Shown here: positions 8,805 to 15,937 of the stretch, in pieces
How the letters are laid out: the number at the start of each line of letters is the position of its first letter
Numbering within the stretch: position 1 is the stretch's first letter
DNA from: Saprospiraceae bacterium
GTDB taxonomy: Bacteria; Bacteroidota; Bacteroidia; Bacteroidales; JAIPBB01
Assembly (NCBI GenBank): GCA_021739805.1
Contig: JAIPBB010000098.1
Location: 1 to 15,937, forward strand
Length of the DNA stretch: 15,937 nt
Direction: 5' to 3'
Program-made: the position numbers and the translations under genes
The notes under the pieces: model-generated
Seen by the model: only the letters and a program-made list of their open reading frames with translations
Told to the model about the DNA's origin: nothing
The model's database searches: none

Positions 8805-8834
8805 AAAAGGGATTGGGTTCAAGCAATCCCTTTT
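8805..8834. terminator. Bidirectional hairpin between fecR and susC
   Basis: AAAAGGGATTG (8805-8815) pairs with CAATCCCTTTT (8824-8834) around an eight-base loop, an 11-base-pair stem. On the minus strand it follows the fecR stop by about 6 bases and is followed by only four T residues (TTTTAAG). The plus strand has a stronger tail (TTTTTTATTTT), but no plus-strand gene reads into it. It lies 57 bases upstream of the susC ATG and would partly uncouple the sigma/anti-sigma unit from susC-susD, as expected if susC has its own sigma-dependent promoter. No TAnnTTTG element is present between the hairpin and susC. Confidence 0.65.
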
Positions 8835-8839
8835 TTATT

Positions 8840-10030
8840 TTAAATGTTTTTTACACGAATGGTTTTGCCACTAAATTCAAAACTTACTTTTTGGGTTTTT
8901 TCCAACAAATCCAGTATTTGAGTAATCCCGGCTTTTCGTTCTACATTCCCCCTGAACTTCATATTCTTCAGATAATCGCTTTCAAATTCCACCTTAAAAT
9001 CATACCAACGCGATAATTGATTAAAAATATTTTCCAAACTATTTGAACTAAAAATGTAATAGCCATCCTTCCAGGCAATAATTGGATATGTATCCACTTC
9101 TTTTACATTAATTTTTCTATTTACATCAATAATTACTCCTTGCTGGCCCGGGTTTAATTTTACACTCGACTCGGTATCAAATTTATGGCGCAGACATACA
9201 CTCCCATTAACTAAAGTTGTTACGTTAGTCTCTTCATCGCTATATGAACGAATATTAAAAGATGTTCCTAAAACCTGAACCATTCCTTTTTCCGTATTTA
9301 CTATAAAGGGGTGTTCCACATTGTGAGCAATTTCGAAATAAGCTTCTCCACTTACTAATTCAATAACTCTATTTTTACCGATAAACTGTTTAGGATATTT
9401 AATAGTAGTTTCTGAATTAATCCAAATTTTTGATCCATCCGATAGGTTTAATTCAAATTCACCTCCCTGAGGAACAATTAAAGTATGTATTTCTTCACTT
9501 TGTTGAGTATTTTCATTTTTCACTGCATCTGCATATATCAGTGAACTCCCTTGCACTTTAATTTCGATACTGCTATCTGCAACACTAACTTCATTTCCAT
9601 CTAATACATAGATTTTCCCTTCTTCAACAACAAGTTGGGGTTTTGAACTCTCTGGTATCACATTGGCAATAAATTCCGATTTGGTATCGGTAAATGGTGC
9701 TTCATAATTTAATAGAAGATACGTGGCAGTAAGCAACGGGATAAGAACGGCTGCTGCAATCTGGGAGTATAAAGAAGCCCTTTTTTTAAATTTATCCTTA
9801 CTTATTCGTTTTGTCTGATCAAGCCATTTCTGCTTTATATCAATACTTCTACTTCGCTTTAATTGTTCATCAAGGTATTCTTTTTTACGGACATTCTGGT
9901 ATAACAAATAGATGTCATTATTTTCTTTTAAGAGTTTGTCCACTTTACTCTTATCAGAATCAGACAATTCATCTTTCAAATGCAGCAATAAAAGTTTACT
10001 GATTTCAAGATTTTCTTCAATCTTTCTCAT
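8840..10030 (-). CDS. FecR-family anti-sigma factor, inner-membrane signal transducer
   Basis: FecR-type proteins hold an ECF sigma factor at the inner membrane and release it when the STN domain of a loaded outer-membrane transporter touches their periplasmic part. The 396 residues show a cytoplasmic, helical, charged N-terminus (1-85) for sigma binding, one membrane segment at about 87-108 (IAAAVLIPLLTATYLLL), the FecR domain at about 184-281 (VPQGGEFELNLSDGSKIW, then GEAYFEIAH and VLGTSFNIR), and the DUF4974 C-terminal domain at about 326-394 (LENIFNQLSRWYDFKVEFE). All parts are intact. The gene lies 117 bases after the sigma gene and about 90 bases before susC, the standard Bacteroidetes order, so its partners are probably the proteins encoded on either side. 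Confidence 0.93.
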   Translation of the reverse strand: MRKIEENLEISKLLLLHLKDELSDSDKSKVDKLLKENNDIYLLYQNVRKKEYLDEQLKRSRSIDIKQKWLDQTKRISKDKFKKRASLYSQIAAAVLIPLLTATYLLLNYEAPFTDTKSEFIANVIPESSKPQLVVEEGKIYVLDGNEVSVADSSIEIKVQGSSLIYADAVKNENTQQSEEIHTLIVPQGGEFELNLSDGSKIWINSETTIKYPKQFIGKNRVIELVSGEAYFEIAHNVEHPFIVNTEKGMVQVLGTSFNIRSYSDEETNVTTLVNGSVCLRHKFDTESSVKLNPGQQGVIIDVNRKINVKEVDTYPIIAWKDGYYIFSSNSLENIFNQLSRWYDFKVEFESDYLKNMKFRGNVERKAGITQILDLLEKTQKVSFEFSGKTIRVKNI

Positions 10031-10147
10031 TTAATTAATAATATATTGTTTTTCATCACTTCCAATGAATCGATTTTTATAGCTATTCTTTATAAAGTGT
10101 TCAGATTTGATTTAGGGTGAACGAATTGCAAAATATTTTTTTAATGA

Positions 10148-10720
10148 TTAAAAAAACGCATCAAATTTAATGAGCAACAATAAATATAAACTGTTTTTTA
10201 AATGATCACGTAAAAATTGGCGGGCTTTTAATTTATGTGTCTTTACCGTATTTACACTAATATTTAATTCATTAGCAATTTCATCTTGTGATAACCCATC
10301 CAAAAAATGCAGAAATACGTTCTTGCGCTGTTCTGGCATTGAATTTATCAAATTGTTGATTTCTCTTACCATTTCCTCTTCAATCATGATAATTGAATCA
10401 TCAATCTGAGGTTCGTATTCCCTTATCCTTTTCTCTAAAAAATCTACTTTTACTTTTTTATGACGTATATGATTCATGCATCTATATCGTACAGCAGTAT
10501 ATAAATAATTTGCAATTTTGTTTATGTAAACTTCATCTCTTTTCTTCCACAGATCAAGAAATATTTCTTGTACGACATCTTCGGCAAGCTGATTGTCATG
10601 AATAATTCTGACGGCATAGTAATACAACGATGAAAAGTATTCCTCAAAAATTATTTTGAAGTGCGTTTCATTTTTAATTTTGAAAAAGACATTCCCAGAA
10701 TTTACTTCCTTATTGTTCAC
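10148..10720 (-). CDS. ECF-type RNA polymerase sigma factor
   Basis: This 190-residue protein is an extracytoplasmic-function sigma factor of the sigma-70 family. Region 2 lies at about 24-90, with the core-binding and -10-recognising DNQLAEDVVQEIFLDLWKK at 42-60. Region 4 lies at about 121-174, with SMPEQRKNVFLHFLDGLSQDEIA and the helix-turn-helix NISVNTVKTHKLKARQFL. Length fits the family. The start is GTG at 10720; no ATG occurs before the middle of region 2 and the reading upstream offers nothing better, so GTG is the best choice. The C-terminus has an odd hydrophobic tail (SLYLLLLIKFDAFF, 177-190). Together with the downstream FecR and STN-bearing SusC it forms a cell-surface signalling cascade whose likely target is the susC-susD-tlpA unit. 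Confidence 0.92.
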   Translation of the reverse strand: MNNKEVNSGNVFFKIKNETHFKIIFEEYFSSLYYYAVRIIHDNQLAEDVVQEIFLDLWKKRDEVYINKIANYLYTAVRYRCMNHIRHKKVKVDFLEKRIREYEPQIDDSIIMIEEEMVREINNLINSMPEQRKNVFLHFLDGLSQDEIANELNISVNTVKTHKLKARQFLRDHLKNSLYLLLLIKFDAFF

Positions 10721-10724
10721 AAGA

Positions 10725-10732
10725 CAAATATA
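10725..10732 (-). promoter_or_regulatory. -7 element TATATTTG abutting the sigma-factor GTG
   Basis: The minus strand reads TATATTTG, a full TAnnTTTG match, ending only four bases before the GTG start. Transcription from it would begin at or next to the start codon, giving a leaderless message. A TTTG at 8-base spacing is too near to be the -33 element. Chance is possible in this AT-rich stretch. Confidence 0.35.
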
Positions 10733-10853
10733 TAAAAAAGCAAATTATTCTATTGCTCCTCAGATAATATCTATTTTATCTTCTCTTCACTCTGAAAAAA
10801 CTTGAGTATCCTAATAGAATTTAAGAAGAATGCAATTTCACAAAAAAAATCAC

Positions 10854-10889
10854 AAAAAAGCCATCACCAGAAAAGCAATGGCTTTTTTT
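10854..10889. terminator. Strong hairpin with T-tract on both strands
   Basis: AAAAAAGCCAT (10854-10864) pairs with ATGGCTTTTTT (10878-10888) around a 13-base loop, and T-rich sequence follows on either strand. It sits in the gap between the sigma factor start and the korB terminator, where no intact gene needs it. On the plus strand it is followed 20 bases later by the short ATG-led reading described separately; on the minus strand it would insulate the sigma gene from upstream read-through. Confidence 0.7.
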
Positions 10890-10908
10890 ACAAACCTAAT
10901 TTTTAACT

Positions 10909-10956
10909 ATGAAACGTACGAAACATTATCTAAAGCGAACCTTTTATATATTTTAA
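10909..10956 (+). pseudogene. Possible relic 5' end of a gene (15 codons)
   Basis: The plus strand reads ATG AAA CGT ACG AAA CAT and stays open for 15 codons (MKRTKHYLKRTFYIF) before TAA at 10954-10956. The basic start running into aromatic residues resembles the beginning of an export signal. It is preceded by AT-rich sequence ending in TTTTAACT and by the hairpin at 10854-10889, an arrangement like the hairpin-then-susC arrangement elsewhere in this window. It may be the stump of a deleted outer-membrane protein gene. It is too short to prove, and could simply be chance. Confidence 0.25.
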
Positions 10957-11055
10957 TATTAACCTACATTATATAAGACAAACAAGCATCCAAAAAGAGT
11001 GATTGATATTTGATTATTATATTAAAATTGACTTTGTGAGCCCACCTTAATTTAA

Positions 11056-11089
11056 ATAAAAAAGCCCTCATTCAAATAGAAGAGGGCTT
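11056..11089 (-). terminator. Intrinsic terminator of the korAB operon
   Basis: On the minus strand AAGCCCTC (11089-11082) pairs with GAGGGCTT (11069-11062) around a 12-base loop and is followed by a run of T residues (TTTTTTATTTAAA, counting the end of the stem). It starts 22 bases after the korB stop codon, as expected for a Rho-independent terminator. Confidence 0.85.
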
Positions 11090-11110
11090 ATAATATTATT
11101 AAAATAACAT

Positions 11111-12144
11111 TTAAATTTCCCAGGTGCTTCCACTCATCAGCAGGTCATCCACACATTTAAAAGGTGATTTTTGCTTTGCAACCTTTATTGATTCGGTCAT
11201 CAGGTCTTCATAAGTATCGGCAGGAACGGCCCTGATAATTCCCAATGCAACCGGGAATTCGGGAACCTGCATTTTTGATAACATTACATGTATTCCCGGA
11301 TCTGGGGTTGTGGGGTCATGAACCAACAAATCATCAACTGTAACTCCATTTTCACCGATCACCACCGTTTCAAGTTTTGTACCCCTTAAAACAATCCCCT
11401 TGTTTCGATCTTTCCCGTAAACCATTGGTTTTCCGGCTTCAAGCAACAGTTGGTTGTCATCTTTTGTTTCTCTTCCGGTTACCAAGGCATGAACTTTATT
11501 ATTAAAAATAACACAGTTTTGAAGGATTTCAACGACAGAAGTCCCTTTATGTTTTGCCGATTCCACCAAAATCTCAGTCATCATTTTCGGATTGGTATCC
11601 ACTGCCCTGGCATAAAATTTACCCTGGGCCCCGATAATCAATTCACCCGGATTGAAAGGCTCATCAAAAGTACCCTGTGGAGAGGTCTTTGTAATGCTTC
11701 CTTTGGGTGTCGTTGGTGAATACTGACCTTTGGTAAGTCCGTAAATTTTATTATTAAAAAGAACAATATTGATATCAATATTTCGCCTGACGACATGTAT
11801 AAAATGGTTCCCGCCAATGGCCATGCTATCACCGTCTCCGGTAATCATCCATACGCTCAACTTGGGATTTGCAATTTTAACGCCAGAGGCAATGGCGGCT
11901 GCGCGACCATGAATCCCGTGAATTCCATAGGTATTCATATAGTAAGGGAAACGGGAAGAACAACCGATACCCGATACAACCATAAAATCCTCTTTCCTGA
12001 CACCAAGCTGCGGAAATACTTTTTCCATTGCCTTTAAGATGGCATGGTCTCCACAGCCCGGGCACCATTTCACCATCTGATCGCTAACAAAATCATCGCT
12101 GGTAAGCTGCGGAATGTTTTGCATGTCTATGTGTTGCTCTTCAT

Positions 12145-12148
<4 letters not shown>
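11111..12148 (-). CDS. korB: 2-oxoglutarate:ferredoxin oxidoreductase, beta subunit
   Basis: KorB is the thiamine-diphosphate and [4Fe-4S] subunit of 2-oxoglutarate:ferredoxin oxidoreductase, which converts 2-oxoglutarate and CoA to succinyl-CoA and CO2 while reducing ferredoxin; the reaction can also run in the reductive direction. The 345 residues include WCPGCGDH (Cys29, Cys32), IGCSSR (Cys63) and QNC (Cys212), spaced as the cluster ligands of related enzymes are. The thiamine-diphosphate/Mg site is GDGDSMAIGGNH at 104-115 with NNKIYG at 132-137, and GLTKGQYSPTT follows. The sequence IGCSSRFPYYMNTYGIHGIHG is typical of the KorB branch rather than pyruvate enzymes, which favours 2-oxoglutarate as substrate; other 2-oxoacids cannot be excluded. 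Its ATG overlaps the korA stop by four bases (ATGA), indicating translational coupling. A strong terminator follows. Confidence 0.93.
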
Positions 12149-14007
<1,859 letters not shown>

Positions 14008-14027
14008 TTGATGTTTGTAAAACAGGG

Positions 14028-14060
14028 CAAAGTTAAATCATTTATTTCTGTTAAATCCAA
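14028..14060 (-). promoter_or_regulatory. Promoter of korAB: TTG-N22-TAACTTTG
   Basis: The minus strand carries TAACTTTG at 14035-14028, matching TAnnTTTG, with TTG at 14060-14058, a spacing of 22 bases that fits the Bacteroidetes -33/-7 pattern. Transcription would start near 14022, about 15 bases before the korA ATG. Confidence 0.5.
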
Positions 14061-14155
14061 CTTAACACTCACTTTTTTCGCGAACACTGTTATTTAATTA
14101 ACAAGAGCTTTCAAGGCATATATCTACCTGTATTTCTGATTTTTACTGCTATTTT

Positions 14156-14188
14156 TTTGTTTTAAAAAAACGCAACTTCTTATTTTTG
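14156..14188 (+). promoter_or_regulatory. Possible distal plus-strand promoter TTTG-N21-TATTTTTG
   Basis: TTTG at 14156-14159 and TATTTTTG at 14181-14188 are separated by 21 bases, a good fit to the Bacteroidetes -33/-7 pattern. It would make a ferredoxin transcript with a leader of about 180 bases. The stretch is very AT-rich, so a chance match is plausible. Confidence 0.3.
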
Positions 14189-14206
14189 ACTGATTATAAA
14201 TAAGAA
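14177..14206. repeat. 9-bp AT-rich inverted repeat in the korA-ferredoxin gap
   Basis: TTCTTATTT (14177-14185) pairs exactly with AAATAAGAA (14198-14206) around a 12-base spacer, in the middle of the divergent promoter region. It could be a regulator-binding site or a weak leader hairpin. Apart from this and the promoter candidates, I see nothing else in the 14008-14372 gap. Confidence 0.3.
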
Positions 14207-14303
14207 TTGACATTTTTTGAAGTGTTTATGAATCAGCGTGTCTGGAGTGTTTAACATCTTCAATACCCGTTATTTAGAATGCATATAAATTAATTAATGG
14301 AGG

Positions 14304-14331
14304 TTTGATTCATAGAATCTCATTATATTTG
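14304..14331 (+). promoter_or_regulatory. Proximal promoter of the ferredoxin gene: TTTG-N16-TATATTTG
   Basis: TTTG at 14304-14307 and a full -7 match TATATTTG at 14324-14331 lie 16 bases apart, one base shorter than the usual range. The start would fall near 14336, with a leader of about 36 A/T-rich bases before the ATG and no Shine-Dalgarno sequence, typical of Bacteroidetes. Confidence 0.55.
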
Positions 14332-14372
14332 CACAATCATATTTATCAATTATTAACATAAAATAAAAGATC

Positions 14373-14540
14373 ATGGCTTATAAAATAAGTGACGATTGTA
14401 CAGCATGCGGTACCTGTATCGACGAATGTCCGGTTGATGCAATTTCCGAAGGTGACATTTATGTAATTGACCCTGACATCTGTACTGACTGTGGTTCTTG
14501 TGCAGATGTTTGTCCGGTTGAAGCAATTGCACCCGAATAA
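14373..14540 (+). CDS. 2[4Fe-4S] ferredoxin, 55 residues
   Basis: This small cytoplasmic electron carrier has two complete cluster-binding motifs: Cys9, 12, 15 and 19 (CTACGTCIDECP) and Cys37, 40, 43 and 47 (CTDCGSCADVCP), arranged with the twofold internal symmetry of clostridial-type ferredoxins. The protein is strongly acidic, as these are. The length of 55 matches the classic type. The ATG is the only sensible start: the first cysteine motif begins eight residues later. It is transcribed away from korAB and towards sucA, with its own promoter and a strong terminator 27-59 bases after its stop, so it is a one-gene transcript. Its position suggests it accepts electrons from KorAB, but a low-potential ferredoxin of this kind could also serve other oxidoreductases in the cell. 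Confidence 0.95.
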   Translation: MAYKISDDCTACGTCIDECPVDAISEGDIYVIDPDICTDCGSCADVCPVEAIAPE

Positions 14541-14566
14541 AATAAAGCTATTGCAAAGAATTGTTT

Positions 14567-14599
14567 AAAAGTTCATCCAAATGGATGGACTTTTTTTTT
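14567..14599 (+). terminator. Intrinsic terminator after the ferredoxin gene
   Basis: AGTTCATCC (14570-14578) pairs with GGATGGACT (14583-14591), with one G-T wobble, around a four-base loop AAAT, and is followed by a run of nine T residues (14591-14599). It begins about 30 bases after the ferredoxin stop and separates that gene from sucA. Confidence 0.9.
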
Positions 14600-14656
14600 G
14601 GTAATTTGTGAAACAATTAACTGTAAGTACAAGTAAACAAGATGGTTAATTATTAT

Positions 14657-14664
14657 TACTTTTG
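14657..14664 (+). promoter_or_regulatory. -7 element TACTTTTG upstream of sucA
   Basis: TACTTTTG matches TAnnTTTG and lies 23 bases before the sucA ATG, implying a leader of about 20 bases. No clear TTTG or TTG is seen at the -33 position. It lies after the ferredoxin terminator, consistent with separate transcription of sucA. Confidence 0.45.
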
Positions 14665-14687
14665 CATTTTAAAAGCGAATATTGCCA

Positions 14688-15937
14688 ATGGACAAATTTT
14701 CCTATTTACACAATATAGATCCGGATGTTATTGAAGATCTGTATCAAAATTTTAAACAAAATCCGGAATCAGTTGATTCAAGCTGGAGAATGTTTTTTGA
14801 GGGATTTGAATTTTCGAGAACCAATTATGCTGAAGCAGCAACGGATACAAGGGTATATCCTGATGAATTTAAGGTTATTAACCTGATTAATGCTTTTCGG
14901 CAAAGGGGGCATTTATTCACAAAAACAAATCCGGTTCGTACCCGCAGAAAATATAGTCCGACCCTCGACATTGAAAATTTTGGACTGACGAAATCAGACC
15001 TCCAGAGAAGTTTTCAGGCTGGAAAAGAAATCGGAATCGGGAGAAACACACTTCAGCAGATCCTTAATCACCTGAATAAAACTTACTGCCAGTCTATAGG
15101 GGCCGAATATGCCTACATCAGGACTACTGAAATTCATCAATGGCTACAGGAAAAAATGGAATCAACTCAGAATTCTCATTCCTTTTCAGCTGAAGAAAAA
15201 AAATATATCCTTAAAAAACTGACCGAAGCCGTCGACTTTGAAAAATTCATTCATAAGCGTTATCCCGGACAAAAACGATTCTCCCTCGAAGGGGCCGAAT
15301 CGCTCATTCCGGCTTTGGATGCCATTATAGAAAAAGGTGCAGAATTCGGCAATAAGGAATTTGTAATTGGCCTGGCCCATCGGGGCCGGTTAAATATTCT
15401 GGCCAATATTTTACGGAAACCGATTGGTCAGATTTTCAGTGAATTTGAAGGGAAAGAATATGATGATGAGACCTTGCTCGGGGATGTTAAGTACCATCTC
15501 GGATATACCTCCAATCAAAAAACAATCAAGGGCCATGACGTACAATTAACCCTCTCTCCCAACCCCTCTCATCTTGAGGCTGTAAATCCGGTTGTTGAAG
15601 GAATTGTAAGGGCCAAGATGGATCACGATTACCAGGGTGACACTAGTAAGATTACACCCATCCTCATTCACGGAGATGCTTCCATCGCAGGCCAGGGAAT
15701 CGTTTACGAAGTGGCACAAATGGCAGGACTGGAAGGATACCATACCGGAGGAACCATTCATCTGGTAATTAACAACCAGATCGGATTTACAACAAATTAC
15801 CTTGATGCAAGAACAAGTACCTATTGTACCGATGTGGCAAAAATAACCCAATCTCCTGTTTTTCATGTCAATGGCGATGACGTTGAAGCTGTTGTTTATT
15901 CCGTTTTATTGGCCATGGAATTCCGTTCCAAGTTTCA
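14688..15937 (+). CDS. sucA: 2-oxoglutarate dehydrogenase E1 component, N-terminal part (runs off right edge)
   Basis: SucA is the thiamine-diphosphate decarboxylase of the 2-oxoglutarate dehydrogenase complex, giving succinyl-CoA and NADH in the citric acid cycle with SucB and lipoamide dehydrogenase. The visible 416 codons cover less than half of a protein that is usually about 900-950 residues. The N-terminal segment (MDKFSYLHNIDPDVIEDLYQ) has the short helix that binds E2 in this family, then WRMFFEGFEF. Later come INAFRQRGHLFTKTNPV, RFSLEGAESLIP, GLAHRGRLNILANI, LSPNPSHLEAVNPVVEG, the thiamine-diphosphate/Mg site HGDASIAGQG (Asp330) with NNQIGFTT (362-369), and CTDVAK. No frameshift is seen. 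The ATG at 14688 gives the standard N-terminus. It has its own promoter candidate and follows the ferredoxin terminator. SucB is expected beyond the edge but cannot be seen. Confidence 0.95.
   Translation, partial: MDKFSYLHNIDPDVIEDLYQNFKQNPESVDSSWRMFFEGFEFSRTNYAEAATDTRVYPDEFKVINLINAFRQRGHLFTKTNPVRTRRKYSPTLDIENFGLTKSDLQRSFQAGKEIGIGRNTLQQILNHLNKTYCQSIGAEYAYIRTTEIHQWLQEKMESTQNSHSFSAEEKKYILKKLTEAVDFEKFIHKRYPGQKRFSLEGAESLIPALDAIIEKGAEFGNKEFVIGLAHRGRLNILANILRKPIGQIFSEFEGKEYDDETLLGDVKYHLGYTSNQKTIKGHDVQLTLSPNPSHLEAVNPVVEGIVRAKMDHDYQGDTSKITPILIHGDASIAGQGIVYEVAQMAGLEGYHTGGTIHLVINNQIGFTTNYLDARTSTYCTDVAKITQSPVFHVNGDDVEAVVYSVLLAMEFRSKF

Noticed and set aside
11450..12068. Several 60-90 codon open frames on both strands within korB
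   Set aside because: All overlap the firmly identified korB reading frame and show no recognisable domain.
15546..15866. Minus-strand open frame of 106 codons near the right edge
   Set aside because: It is antisense to a well-conserved part of sucA containing the thiamine-diphosphate site; no family features.

Overview
The window looks like chromosome from a member of the Bacteroidetes (Bacteroidota). Four things point there: a SusC/SusD outer-membrane pair with an adjacent ECF sigma factor and FecR anti-sigma factor; a SusD lipoprotein with an acidic/lysine patch after its lipid cysteine; no clear Shine-Dalgarno sequences; and the Bacteroidetes -7 promoter element TAnnTTTG just upstream of several genes. 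KorAB, a 2[4Fe-4S] ferredoxin and SucA together suggest a Bacteroidales/Marinilabiliales-type organism with an anaerobic or flexible metabolism. That finer placement is inference.

Layout. Positions 1-1991 hold two minus-strand genes: the 5' part of a DsbD-type thiol:disulfide interchange protein (it runs off the left edge) and tilS, the tRNA(Ile) lysidine synthetase. Positions 2028-2476 hold no intact gene, only two short open remnants and a weak terminator-like hairpin. Positions 2477-10720 are a nutrient-uptake block on the minus strand, in transcription order: ECF sigma factor, FecR-type anti-sigma factor, SusC-type TonB-dependent transporter with an N-terminal STN signalling domain, SusD-type lipoprotein, and a periplasmic TlpA-like thioredoxin. 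Hairpins separate fecR from susC and susD from tlpA. Positions 10721-11110 hold two terminator hairpins and what may be the relic start of another gene on the plus strand. Positions 11111-14007 hold korB and korA (2-oxoglutarate:ferredoxin oxidoreductase), overlapping by four bases. Diverging from them on the plus strand are a 55-residue ferredoxin (14373-14540) with its own promoter and terminator, and the first third or more of sucA (2-oxoglutarate dehydrogenase E1), which runs off the right edge.

How the genes work together. The SusC STN domain probably senses substrate loading and contacts FecR across the periplasm. FecR then frees the sigma factor to transcribe susC-susD-tlpA. No glycosidase, peptidase or other enzyme in the block reveals the substrate. 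On the right, KorAB oxidises 2-oxoglutarate with ferredoxin as electron acceptor, and the neighbouring ferredoxin is the obvious candidate partner. SucA belongs to the NAD-linked complex that carries out the same conversion, so both routes lie side by side.

I see no CRISPR array, tRNA, rRNA, intact insertion sequence or phage gene. I also see no clearly undescribed system. The less ordinary points are the two remnant-bearing gaps flanking the uptake block, the intergenic hairpins, and the possibly leaderless GTG start of the sigma factor.
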